From positions 1 through 10,834 of the forward strand of contig CAYVDH010000120.1 of assembly GCA_964450355.1 (NCBI GenBank): a DNA stretch of 10,834 bases. Direction: 5' to 3'. The notes beneath the pieces are model-generated. The model was not told the origin of the DNA and did not search any database. It saw nothing but the letters and a program-made list of their open reading frames with translations. Each line of letters starts with the position of its first letter. Positions within the stretch are counted from its first letter, which is position 1. The translations under genes were made by a program, and so were the position numbers. This stretch comes from CAYVDH01 sp964450355 (GTDB lineage: Bacteria > Bacteroidota > Bacteroidia > NS11-12g > UBA955). Below are positions 1 through 9,000 of this stretch, in pieces.

Positions 1-1
1 A

Positions 2-409
2 TTACAAGTAAAAGGCGGACAAGCAAATCCCGCACCTCCCATTGGACCTGCTCTGGGCTCAAAAGGTGTAAACATCATGGAGTTTTGTAAACAATTTAAT
101 GCAAGAACTCAAGACAAAATGGGTAAAGTATTACCTGTAGTATTAACTGTTTACAATGACAAATCATTTGATTTCATCATTAAAACTCCACCTGTAGCTG
201 TACAATTATTAGAAGCTACTAAATTACAAAAAGGCTCAGCAGAACCTAACCGTAAGAAAGTGGGTGAAGTAACTTGGGAACAAGTGAAAAAAATAGCAGA
301 AGAAAAAATGCCGGATTTAAATTGCTTTGAAATTAGCTCAGCAATGAATTCTGTAGCAGGTACTGCTAGAAGTATGGGTATAACAGTAACAGGAAATAAA
401 CCTTCATAA
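2..409 (+). CDS. rplK: 50S ribosomal protein L11, 5'-truncated by window edge
   Basis: L11 binds the GTPase-associated region of 23S rRNA at the base of the factor-binding stalk. The reading frame is open from base 2, upstream of the first ATG at 77, and reads straight into the family N-terminal domain: the Gly-Gly-Gln and PAPPIGPALG segment (the proline-rich face that contacts thiostrepton-type antibiotics in this family), then SKGVNIMEFCKQFNART. The ATG at 77 is therefore internal and not the true start. By comparison with usual L11 proteins, about ten or eleven N-terminal residues lie before the window. The C-terminal rRNA-binding domain is complete, with KVGEVTWEQVKKIAEEK and the hallmark SVAGTARSMGITV near the end. 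It stops at 407-409, 12 nt before rplA, in the standard rplK-rplA order. The identification is secure; only the 5' end is missing. Confidence 0.97.
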   Translation, partial: LQVKGGQANPAPPIGPALGSKGVNIMEFCKQFNARTQDKMGKVLPVVLTVYNDKSFDFIIKTPPVAVQLLEATKLQKGSAEPNRKKVGEVTWEQVKKIAEEKMPDLNCFEISSAMNSVAGTARSMGITVTGNKPS

Positions 410-421
410 TTTTAAATTAAA

Positions 422-1117
422 ATGGCTTTAACAAAAAATAGAAAAAAAGTAGTTGCTAAATTAGATAGCAAAAAAGTATATACATTAGACGAAGCGTCTA
501 AAATGTTAAAAGATATCTCTTTTACTAAATTTGATTCATCAGTAGACATTGATGTGCGTTTAGGTGTTGATCCAAAACAAGCTAATCAAATGGTAAGAGG
601 TGTATCAACATTGCCACACGGAACAGGTAAAACTGTAAGAGTATTGGTATTGTGTACTCCAGATAAAGAAGCAGAAGCAAAAGCTGCTGGTGCAGACCAC
701 GTAGGATTAGACGATTATATCGAAAAAATCAGTGGTGGTTGGTTAGACATAGACATCATTATTACCATGCCTGCTGTAATGGCAAAACTTGGTAAATTGG
801 GAAAAATATTGGGTCCACGTAACTTAATGCCAAATCCAAAATCAGGAACTGTTACTCCTGATGTAGCAAAAGCTGTGACTGAGGTAAAAGCTGGTAAAAT
901 CGACTTCAAAGTTGACAAAACTGGTATCATTCACACTTCAATAGGTAAAGTTAGCTTCCAACCTAATCAAATCGCTGAGAATGCAATAGAAATAATGCAA
1001 ACTCTTAGCAAATTAAAGCCCTCTTCTTCCAAGGGGACTTACTTCAAAAGCGTTTACTTGAGTTCTACTATGAGCCCAAGTTTATGCATCGACATCAAAT
1101 CGATTCCAGGTATTTAA
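422..1117 (+). CDS. rplA: 50S ribosomal protein L1
   Basis: L1 forms the mobile L1 stalk of the 50S subunit, which guides deacylated tRNA out of the E site. In many bacteria it also represses its own operon by binding mRNA. The 231-residue product is normal length. Domain I is split between the N-terminus (FDSSVDIDVRLGVDPKQANQ) and the C-terminus (LKPSSSKGTYFKSVYLSST). Domain II carries the Rossmann-like stretch VRVLVLC, and the signature KLGKILGPRNLMPNPKSGTV is present. The ATG at 422 lies in an A/T-only leader with no Shine-Dalgarno sequence, as expected in Bacteroidota. The final residues after the SSTMSP motif (SLCIDIKSIPGI) are slightly divergent but in frame. Any L1 autoregulatory target would be expected upstream of rplK, outside this window. 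The stop is 11 nt before the chosen rplJ start. Confidence 0.98.
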   Translation: MALTKNRKKVVAKLDSKKVYTLDEASKMLKDISFTKFDSSVDIDVRLGVDPKQANQMVRGVSTLPHGTGKTVRVLVLCTPDKEAEAKAAGADHVGLDDYIEKISGGWLDIDIIITMPAVMAKLGKLGKILGPRNLMPNPKSGTVTPDVAKAVTEVKAGKIDFKVDKTGIIHTSIGKVSFQPNQIAENAIEIMQTLSKLKPSSSKGTYFKSVYLSSTMSPSLCIDIKSIPGI

Positions 1118-1128
1118 TCAAAAATCAG

Positions 1129-1650
1129 ATGAACAAAGAAGAAAAAGAATTAGCAATTTCCGAGTTAACTGAAAGTTTAAACAACAGTTCTATTTTTTAT
1201 TTAGCAGATACATCAAGTATTAGTGCTAATGATACAAATAGATTTAGAAGAGAACTTTTTAACAAAGGAATCAAAATGCAAGTGGCAAAAAATACATTGA
1301 TATTAAAAGCCATGGAAAAAACCGGAAAAGATTTTGGTGATTTAAAAACAGCGTTAAAAGGCAATACAGCTATATTATTTAGCGATAATGCAAAAACGCC
1401 AGCACAAACCATTCTAAATTTTAGAAAAAAAGGAACTAAACCTGAATTAAAAGGAGCTTATGTTGATAGCGCTATTTTCTTAGGCGATAATCAATTACAA
1501 GTATTGAGTACCTTAAAATCTAAAGAAGAATTAGTAGGTGAAATCATTGGATTATTACAATCTCCGGCTAGCAATGTAATTGCAGCATTACAAAACGGTG
1601 GTGGCACAATTGCCGGTATCGTTAAAACATTATCAGAAAGAAACAATTAA
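1129..1650 (+). CDS. rplJ: 50S ribosomal protein L10
   Basis: L10 anchors L7/L12 dimers to the ribosome and binds 23S rRNA beside L11. I place the start at the ATG at 1129 (MNKEEKELAISELTESL), giving 173 residues. The open frame extends back to an ATG at 1084, but that would overlap the end of rplA by 34 nt and add 15 residues unlike the family. The N-terminal rRNA-binding domain is recognisable (FYLADTSSISANDTNRFRR, then KGIKMQVAKNTLILKAME and GNTAILFS). The C-terminal part, SPASNVIAALQNGGGTIAG followed by IVKTLSE, is the helix that carries L7/L12, interrupted here by a Gly triplet. Only 11 nt separate it from rplA, so there is no room for an E. coli-type L10 leader between the genes. Translation may be coupled to rplA. 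Confidence 0.96.
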   Translation: MNKEEKELAISELTESLNNSSIFYLADTSSISANDTNRFRRELFNKGIKMQVAKNTLILKAMEKTGKDFGDLKTALKGNTAILFSDNAKTPAQTILNFRKKGTKPELKGAYVDSAIFLGDNQLQVLSTLKSKEELVGEIIGLLQSPASNVIAALQNGGGTIAGIVKTLSERNN

Positions 1651-1679
1651 AAAATTAACAATTAAAAACAATTAAAAAA
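1641..1679 (+). promoter_or_regulatory. A-rich translational leader of rplL with triplicated motif
   Basis: The gap before rplL and the last codons of rplJ hold three exact copies of ACAATTAAAAA, starting at 1643, 1658 and 1668. The first copy contains the rplJ stop codon. The segment has no G after 1640 and no Shine-Dalgarno sequence. An unstructured A-rich leader is what would be expected to favour initiation in Bacteroidota, where SD pairing is little used, and L7/L12 needs high output. The role is inferred; the repeats are seen directly. Confidence 0.45.
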
Positions 1680-2057
1680 ATGGCAGAATTAAAAGCATTT
1701 GCTGAACAATTAGTAAACTTAACAGTAAAAGAAGTAAAAGAATTAGCAGACATTCTTAAAAATGAGTACGGAATCGAACCTGCAGCAGCAGCAGCAGTAG
1801 TTGCAGCTCCAAGCGGTGGTGCAGGTGCTGGCGAAGCAGCAGCAGTTCAAACTGAATTCACTGTACATTTAACTGATGCAGGAGCTCAAAAATTAAACAT
1901 TGTTAAAATCGTAAAAGATTTAACAGGTTTAGGTTTGAAAGAAGCTAAAGATGTAGTTGACAACAAAGGTATTGTCAAAGAAAAAATCTCTAAAGAAGAA
2001 GCTGAAGCTATCAAAAAATCATTGGTAGAAGCAGGTGCTACTGTTGAGGTTAAATAA
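1680..2057 (+). CDS. rplL: 50S ribosomal protein L7/L12
   Basis: L7/L12 is the multi-copy stalk protein that recruits and stimulates the translational GTPases EF-G, EF-Tu, IF2 and RF3. The 125-residue product has the full family layout. Residues 1 to about 33 form the dimerisation and L10-binding domain (ELKAFAEQLVNLTVKEVKEL). A flexible Ala/Gly-rich hinge follows at about 36-57 (PAAAAAVVAAPSGGAGAGEA). The globular C-terminal domain contains KIVKDLTGLGLKEAKDVVD, the GTPase-contacting helix region, and ends in the typical GATVEVK. The ATG at 1680 follows an A-rich leader, 29 nt after rplJ. Several copies are needed per ribosome against one each of the neighbouring proteins, so stronger translation than rplJ, and lower expression of the downstream rpoB, are expected. 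Confidence 0.98.
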   Translation: MAELKAFAEQLVNLTVKEVKELADILKNEYGIEPAAAAAVVAAPSGGAGAGEAAAVQTEFTVHLTDAGAQKLNIVKIVKDLTGLGLKEAKDVVDNKGIVKEKISKEEAEAIKKSLVEAGATVEVK

Positions 2058-2075
2058 TTTTATTACTCACAAAAT

Positions 2076-2144
2076 AACACCAATAGACTCACTCAAACCG
2101 GATGAGTCTATTGGTGTTTATAAAAACAAACAAATTTCCGGTTT
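2076..2144 (+). promoter_or_regulatory. rplL-rpoB intercistronic RNA structure: 16-bp hairpin with potential H-type pseudoknot
   Basis: Bases 2076-2091 pair perfectly with 2103-2118 (16 Watson-Crick pairs), leaving an 11-nt loop at 2092-2102. Loop bases 2095-2102 (AAACCGGA) are exactly complementary to 2137-2144 (TCCGGTTT), 18 nt beyond the stem. The arrangement fits an H-type pseudoknot: stem 1 of 16 bp, stem 2 of 8 bp, first loop 3 nt, no unpaired base between the stems, and an 18-nt third loop with 12 A. No U-run follows the hairpin, so it is not a classic intrinsic terminator. In E. coli this junction carries an attenuator and an RNase III site that lower rpoB relative to rplL, and a similar role is plausible here. 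The hairpin is certain as a sequence feature. The pseudoknot and its function are inferred. Confidence 0.7.
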
Positions 2145-2171
2145 AAAAAATAAAAACTAATTTTTACCAAA

Positions 2172-5100
2172 TTGGCTACAAAAGTAAAACAACCAAAAAG
2201 AATCAATTTCGCCTCACTTGACAAAGTTATTGATTACCCTGATTTTTTAGATATTCAATTACAATCTTTCAAAGAATTTTTTCAATTAGAAACACACGTG
2301 GACAAACGCACTGGCGAAGGTCTTTTCAAAGTGTTTCAAGAAAATTTTCCAATCAACGATACAAGAAATATTTTCAACTTAGAATTTCTTGATTATTTCG
2401 TTGACCCACCAAGGTATTCCATTCAGGAATGCATTGAAAGAGGACTTACCTATTCAGTTCCTCTAAAAGCCAAATTAAAATTATCTTGTAACGACCCTGA
2501 ACACGAAGATTTTCAAACCATCGTTCAAGATGTTTACCTTGGTACAATCCCTTACATGACCCCAAGCGGTACCTTTGTTATCAATGGCGCTGAAAGGGTT
2601 ATCGTATCACAATTACACAGATCTCCAGGTGTATTCTTTGGTCAATCATACCACACCAATGGAACTAAATTATATTCCGCCAGAGTCATTCCTTTCAAAG
2701 GCTCTTGGATTGAGTTCGCAACTGACGTTAACAACGTGATGTTTGCCTACATCGACAGAAAGAAAAAATTCCCTGTTACTACCCTACTTCGTGCTATCGG
2801 ATTTGAATCTGATAAAGACATTCTTAATATCTTTGGTTTAGCAGAAGAAGTGAAAGTATCCAAATCAGGGTTGAAAAAATACATAGGTAGAAAACTTTCT
2901 GCCAGAGTGTTGCGCACTTGGATTGAAGATTTCGTAGATGAAGATACCGGAGAGGTAGTTTCTATTGAAAGAAACGAAGTCATCATCGAGCGCGATACCA
3001 TTTTAGAAAACGATCACATTGATGAAATCGTAGATGCTGGTGTCAAAACCATCATTTTAAATAAAGAAGAAGAAGGTAAAAATGATTTTACAATCATATA
3101 CAATACCCTTCAAAAAGATACATCTAACAACGGTAAAGAAGCTGTTGAACACATCTATAGACAATTAAGAAATACTGATCCACCAGATGAAGAAACAGCT
3201 AGAGGAATCATTGAAAGATTATTCTTCTCTGATAAACGTTATGATTTAGGTGATGTAGGAAGATACAGAATCAATAAAAAATTGAATCTTAACACTTCTA
3301 TGGAAACTAAAGTGTTGACTAACGAAGACATCATTAAAATCATAACTTACCTTATTGAATTAAGTAATAGCCGTTCTGAAGTGGATGATATTGACCACTT
3401 AAGTAATAGACGTGTTAGAACTGTTGGTGAGCAATTGTATGCTCAATTTGGTGTTGGATTGGCTCGTATGGCTAGAACCATTCGTGAAAAAATGAACATC
3501 AGAGACAATGAGGTCTTCACTCCTACCGACTTGATAAATGCTCGTTCATTATCTTCTGTAATCAATTCATTTTTCGGCACAAATCAGCTTTCTCAATTCA
3601 TGGATCAAACCAATCCATTGGCTGAAATTACTCACAAAAGAAGAATGTCTGCCCTTGGACCAGGTGGTTTGAGTAGAGAAAGAGCAGGTTTTGAGGTTCG
3701 TGACGTTCACTATACACACTATGGCCGTTTATGTACCATCGAAACTCCTGAGGGACCTAATATCGGATTGATATCTTCATTGTGCGTTCATGCTAAAATT
3801 AACAGCATGGGATTCATTGAAACTCCATACAGAGTTGTAGAAAATGGTAAAATAAACATCAACAAAGGTGTTATCTATTTAAGTGCTGAAGAAGAAGATG
3901 GCAAAATCATTGCACAATCTAATGCTGTAGTGAACGAAAAAGGCGAATTTGATACAACAGAAGTTAAAGCTCGTTTTGAAGGTGACTTCCCATTAGTAGA
4001 ACCAAACAAATTGGATTTTATGGATGTTGCACCTAACCAAATCGTGTCCATTGCAGCTTCATTGATTCCATTCTTGGAACACGATGACGCCAACCGTGCA
4101 TTGATGGGTTCAAACATGCAACGTCAAGCAGTTCCATTGTTAAGACCAGAATCTCCAATTGTAGGTACAGGTCTTGAAGAAAGAATAGCTCGCGATTCAA
4201 GAACATTAGCCACCGCAGAAGGTGATGGTGTAGTTGAATTTGTAGATGCTAACGAAGTAAAAATAAAATACGATTTCAACGAAGACGATGAACTAGTTTC
4301 ATTTGTTGGAAATGTTAAATCATACACTTTAACTAAATTTTTAAGAACAAATCAAAGCACATGTGTCAACTTAAGACCAATAGTTAAAAAAGGTCAACGA
4401 ATAAACAAAGGTGATGTGTTATTTGAAGGTTATGCTACACAAGGTGGTGAATTAGCTCTTGGTAGAAATCTTAAAGTAGCATTCATGCCATGGCAAGGAT
4501 ACAATTTTGAGGATGCGATTGTTATTTCTGAAAAAGTTGTAAGTGACGATTGGTACACTTCATTGCACATCGATGAATTTGAATTGGAAGTAAGGGACAC
4601 CAAACGCGGTGAAGAAGAACTTACTAACGATATTCCTAACGTGAGTGAGGAAGCTACAAAAAATTTAGATGAAAATGGATTGATTAGAATTGGTGCCGAA
4701 ATCAAAGAAGGTGATATCATCATAGGAAAAATAACTCCTAAAGGTGAAACAGAACCTTCTCCAGAAGAAAAATTATTAAGAGCAATATTCGGAGACAAAG
4801 CTGGTGATGTAAAAGATGCATCGCTTAAAGCACCTCCTAGTACTGAAGGTGTTGTTATTGATAAAAAATTATTCAGCAGAACCAAAAAAGAAAAAGGGGC
4901 TAAAAACGAAGAGAAAAACAAATTAGCTAAAAATGAAGTTGAATACAACAAACAAATGGAAAAACTAAAAGAAATTTTAGTTCAAAAATTGTTTAAAGTA
5001 TTGAATGGAAAAGCATCCGCTGGAATCGCTACTGTATTTGGTGAAGAAATGATTTCAAAAGGAACAAAATTCTCTCTTAAAAACCTAGCTTCTGTAGATT

Positions 5101-5987
5101 ATTCAAACGTTAATTTTGATAATTGGGTGGCTGACTCTGATAAAACCAGTATAATCACACAAATTCTTAAAAATTACAAATCTGCTGCAACAGAAATATA
5201 CGCTAAATTCAGAAGAGAATATTACGCAATTACAATTGGTGATGAATTACCAACTGGAATTTTGAAAATGGCTAAAGTTTATGTAGCTCAAAAAAGAAAA
5301 TTAAAAGTAGGTGATAAAATGGCAGGTCGTCACGGAAATAAAGGTATTGTTGCAAGAATAGTTCGTAAAGAAGACATGCCTTTCTTAGAAGATGGAACAC
5401 CTGTTGACATAGTTCTAAACCCATTGGGTGTGCCTTCGAGGATGAACTTAGGTCAAATTTATGAAACAGTTCTTGGATGGGCTGGTTTGGAATTGGGACT
5501 TAAATTCGCTACACCAATTTTTGATGGAGCATCTCCTGATCAAATAGACGAATACACCAAACAAGCAAATTTACCTAAAAATGGCCAAGTGTATTTGTAT
5601 GATGGATTAACTGGCGATAGATTCCACCAACCAACTACTGTTGGAGTGATTTACATGTTAAAATTAGGTCACATGGTAGATGATAAAATGCACGCTCGTT
5701 CAATCGGACCATATTCATTGATTACTCAACAACCATTGGGTGGTAAAGCTCAATTTGGAGGTCAAAGATTTGGTGAGATGGAGGTATGGGCTCTTGAAGC
5801 CTTCGGTGCTGCCAATATTCTTCGTGAGATATTGACTATCAAATCTGACGATATCACTGGTAGATCTAAAACCTACGAAGCCATCGTTAAAGGAGATAAC
5901 ATCACTCAAATTGGAATTCCAGAATCATTCAATGTATTGATACACGAATTGAGAGGATTAGGAATAGAAATGAGCTTTGAAGAATAA
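2172..5987 (+). CDS. rpoB: DNA-directed RNA polymerase subunit beta (TTG start)
   Basis: Beta forms one pincer of core RNA polymerase and part of the active site, and is the rifamycin target. At 1271 residues it matches Bacteroidota beta subunits. The start is TTG at 2172 (TTG GCT ACA AAA). An in-frame stop lies at 2151, there is no ATG in between, and the first in-frame ATG downstream is about residue 129, deep inside conserved sequence. The rifamycin pocket is near 470-495 (QLSQFMDQTNPLAEITHKRR) with D478, H488 and S493, equivalent to E. coli D516, H526 and S531, so no classic resistance change is seen there. T522 replaces the usual proline in the GRLC(P)IETPEGP motif. The acidic pair E780-D781 lies in GYNFEDAI. 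Active-site lysines K1049 and K1057 lie in GDKMAGRHGNKG. A Lys/Glu-rich, probably coiled-coil region of about 120 residues (902-1022) sits at the E. coli dispensable region II position. The C-terminal clamp (KMHARSIGPYSLITQQPLGG) is intact. Confidence 0.97.
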   Translation: MATKVKQPKRINFASLDKVIDYPDFLDIQLQSFKEFFQLETHVDKRTGEGLFKVFQENFPINDTRNIFNLEFLDYFVDPPRYSIQECIERGLTYSVPLKAKLKLSCNDPEHEDFQTIVQDVYLGTIPYMTPSGTFVINGAERVIVSQLHRSPGVFFGQSYHTNGTKLYSARVIPFKGSWIEFATDVNNVMFAYIDRKKKFPVTTLLRAIGFESDKDILNIFGLAEEVKVSKSGLKKYIGRKLSARVLRTWIEDFVDEDTGEVVSIERNEVIIERDTILENDHIDEIVDAGVKTIILNKEEEGKNDFTIIYNTLQKDTSNNGKEAVEHIYRQLRNTDPPDEETARGIIERLFFSDKRYDLGDVGRYRINKKLNLNTSMETKVLTNEDIIKIITYLIELSNSRSEVDDIDHLSNRRVRTVGEQLYAQFGVGLARMARTIREKMNIRDNEVFTPTDLINARSLSSVINSFFGTNQLSQFMDQTNPLAEITHKRRMSALGPGGLSRERAGFEVRDVHYTHYGRLCTIETPEGPNIGLISSLCVHAKINSMGFIETPYRVVENGKININKGVIYLSAEEEDGKIIAQSNAVVNEKGEFDTTEVKARFEGDFPLVEPNKLDFMDVAPNQIVSIAASLIPFLEHDDANRALMGSNMQRQAVPLLRPESPIVGTGLEERIARDSRTLATAEGDGVVEFVDANEVKIKYDFNEDDELVSFVGNVKSYTLTKFLRTNQSTCVNLRPIVKKGQRINKGDVLFEGYATQGGELALGRNLKVAFMPWQGYNFEDAIVISEKVVSDDWYTSLHIDEFELEVRDTKRGEEELTNDIPNVSEEATKNLDENGLIRIGAEIKEGDIIIGKITPKGETEPSPEEKLLRAIFGDKAGDVKDASLKAPPSTEGVVIDKKLFSRTKKEKGAKNEEKNKLAKNEVEYNKQMEKLKEILVQKLFKVLNGKASAGIATVFGEEMISKGTKFSLKNLASVDYSNVNFDNWVADSDKTSIITQILKNYKSAATEIYAKFRREYYAITIGDELPTGILKMAKVYVAQKRKLKVGDKMAGRHGNKGIVARIVRKEDMPFLEDGTPVDIVLNPLGVPSRMNLGQIYETVLGWAGLELGLKFATPIFDGASPDQIDEYTKQANLPKNGQVYLYDGLTGDRFHQPTTVGVIYMLKLGHMVDDKMHARSIGPYSLITQQPLGGKAQFGGQRFGEMEVWALEAFGAANILREILTIKSDDITGRSKTYEAIVKGDNITQIGIPESFNVLIHELRGLGIEMSFEE

Positions 5988-6029
5988 ACAAACCTGTAAA
6001 TATTAACCTATATAACACAAGAGAAATAA

Positions 6030-9000
6030 ATGTCAAACCTGAATAAAAAGAATCAAAAAATAAAAAGTAACTTCACCAAAATTCGCATAGGATTAGCTTC
6101 ACCAGAAGGTATTCTACAACGTTCTTTTGGCGAAGTAACTAAACCAGAAACTATCAATTACAGAAGTTATAAACCTGAAATGGGTGGATTGTTCTGTGAA
6201 AGAATTTTTGGACCAATAAAAGATTACGAATGTCATTGCGGTAAATATAAACGTATTCGTTACAAAGGAATTGTTTGTGACCGTTGTGGTGTTGAAGTTA
6301 CAGAGAAAAAAGTGAGAAGAGAGCGCATGGGACATATCAATTTGATAGTTCCTGTTGCTCACATTTGGTATTTCCGTTCATTACCTAATAAAATAGGTTA
6401 TCTATTGGGATTAAGTACCAAAAAATTAGACATGGTAGTGTACTATGAAAGGTACATTGTTATTCAATCTGGTGAACATGAATCAATAAACAAATTTGAT
6501 TTGTTAACCGAAGAAGAATACCTTGATATCTTAGAAAAACTTCCAAAAGAAAATCAACACCTAGATGATTCTGACCCTAAAAAATTTGTTGCCAAAATGG
6601 GTGCAGAAGCTTTATGGGATTTATTAACTAAAATTGATTTAGATGGATTAAGTTACAGTTTAAGAAATCAAGCTGCTACCGAAACATCTCAACAAAGAAA
6701 AGCTGAAGCTTTAAAAAGACTAAAAGTAATAGAAAGTTTCCGCTCTGCTAACAGAGAAGGAAACATCAACAGACCAGAATGGATGATTCTGAAAATGTTG
6801 CCGATTATTCCACCTGAATTAAGACCATTGGTTCCACTAGAAGGCGGAAGATTTGCTACATCAGATTTGAATGACTTATACAGAAGAGTCATCATCAGAA
6901 ACAACCGTTTAAAAAGATTAATTGAAATCAAAGCTCCTGAAGTAATCCTTAGAAATGAAAAAAGGATGTTACAAGAAGCAGTGGATTCATTGTTGGATAA
7001 CACCCGTAGAGCAAGTGCTGTTAAATCTGATGGTAATCGTCCATTGAAATCTTTGAGTGACATGCTTAAAGGTAAACAAGGTCGTTTCCGTTTGAATTTA
7101 TTAGGTAAACGTGTTGATTATTCAGGTCGTTCTGTAATCGTTGTAGGACCTAAATTAAAACTATCTGAATGTGGATTGCCTAAAGGAATGGCTGCTGAGT
7201 TGTTCAAACCATTCATTATCCGTAAACTGATTGAAAGAGGTGTTGTAAAAACTGTAAAATCAGCTAAAAAAATAGTAGATAAAAAAGAACCTATCATTTG
7301 GGAAATATTAGAAAACATTTTAAAAGGACATCCTGTTCTATTAAACCGTGCTCCTACTCTACACAGATTAGGTATTCAAGCTTTCCAACCTAAATTAATT
7401 GAAGGAAAAGCAATACAATTGCACCCATTGACTTGTACAGGATTCAACGCTGACTTTGACGGTGACCAAATGGCTGTTCACGTTCCACTAGGAAACGCTG
7501 CTATATTGGAAGCTCAATTATTGATGCTTGCTCCTCACAACATCCTGAACCCTGCTAACGGCTCCCCTATTGCCGTTCCTTCTCAAGACATGGTTCTTGG
7601 TTTATACTACATTACTAAAGGTAGAAAATCAACCAAAGATAAACCAGTAAAAGGTGAAGGCATTACTTTTTATTCACCAGAAGAAGTAACCATTGCCTTT
7701 AACGAAGGTAAAGCAGATTTACATGCTCACATCAAATGTAAATTAAAAGACAAAAACGAAGATGGTGAAATAGTAACTAAACTTATTGATACAACAGTAG
7801 GTAGAGTAATATTTAACCAAGTTGTTCCAGACGGTGTTGGATATATAAACCAATTATTGACTAAAAAATCTTTAAGAGATATCATCGCTAACTTTGTAAG
7901 AGAAGTAGGTGTTGCTCGTACATCTAAATTCTTGGATGACATGAAAGATTTAGGATTCCACTATGCATTTAAAGGTGGATTGTCATTTAATTTAAATTAT
8001 GTACAAATACCTGATGCTAAAGAAAAATTAATAGAAAAAGCCAGAGCAGAAGTTGATGAAATTAAATTCAACTACGAAAATGGTTTCATAACCAACAACG
8101 AAAGATACAACCAAGTAATTGATATTTGGACTAAAATCAACTCTCAAGTTGGTGAAATTCTGTTAAAAGAATTGGCTGATGATAACCAAGGTTTCAATCC
8201 AATTTACATGATGTTGGATTCAGGAGCTAGGGGTTCTAAAGAGCAAATTCGTCAGTTAGGTGGTATGAGGGGATTGATGGCAAAACCACAGAAAAACATT
8301 GGTGGTGGCGTTGGAGAGATCATTGAAAACCCGATTTTATCTAACTTTAAAGAAGGATTATCAGTATTGGAATACTTTATCTCTACCCACGGTGCTCGTA
8401 AAGGTTTGGCCGATACAGCGTTAAAAACAGCCGATGCTGGTTATTTAACTAGAAGGTTGCATGATGTTGCTCAAGATGTTATCATTACCGAACAAGATTG
8501 TGGAACATTAAGAGGATTAAGCTTAGCTGCTATCAAAGACAATGACGATGTAGTAGAAAGCTTATACGAAAGAATATTAGGACGTACGGGACTATATGAT
8601 ACATATCACCCAGAAACAGGTGAATTGATTGCAAAAGCTGGTATTGAAATTACAGAAGCATTAGCTCGTGAAATCGAGAACTCTGGTGTGGAAGAAATGG
8701 AAATTCGTTCAGTATTAACTTGTGAAACTCGCAATGGAGTATGTGCAAAATGTTACGGTAGAAACCTAGCTAATGGACGCATGGTTCAAATAGGTGAAGC
8801 AGTAGGTGTTATTGCAGCACAATCTATTGGAGAGCCAGGTACACAGTTGACACTTCGTACATTCCACGTGGGTGGTACTGCGAGTAGTATCGCTGCTGAA
8901 TCTCAAGTAATAGCTAAATTTGATGGTATCGTTACTTTTGACGAATTAAAAACTGTAACTGTAGATCAAAAAGACGAAGAATCAGGAAAAGAAATCAAAG

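Noticed and set aside
77..409. rplK starting at the ATG at 77
   Set aside because: The frame is open upstream and encodes the conserved proline-rich L11 N-terminal segment, so the ATG is an internal methionine of a window-truncated gene.
1084..1128. Longer rplJ start overlapping the end of rplA
   Set aside because: The extra 15 residues are unlike L10 N-termini and would overlap rplA by 34 nt; the ATG at 1129 gives a normal L10 start.
2076..2125. Classic intrinsic terminator after rplL
   Set aside because: The strong hairpin is followed by TATAAAAAC and not a U-run, so full Rho-independent termination is not supported; partial attenuation or processing remains possible.
2058..2171. A separate rpoB promoter in the rplL-rpoB gap
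   Set aside because: No Bacteroidota-type TAnnTTTG -7 box is present; TTTG does not occur in the gap at all.
3361..3420. Direct repeat TAAGTAATAG twice within rpoB
   Set aside because: Both copies encode the Leu-Ser-Asn of conserved protein sequence; nothing beyond coding is needed to explain them.
4430..4951. Long minus-strand open frame (173 codons) inside rpoB, and other antisense frames across rplA, rplJ, rpoB and rpoC
   Set aside because: They lie opposite highly conserved coding sequence, give low-complexity Ser/Phe/Leu-rich peptides and have no family features; they reflect codon bias of the real genes.
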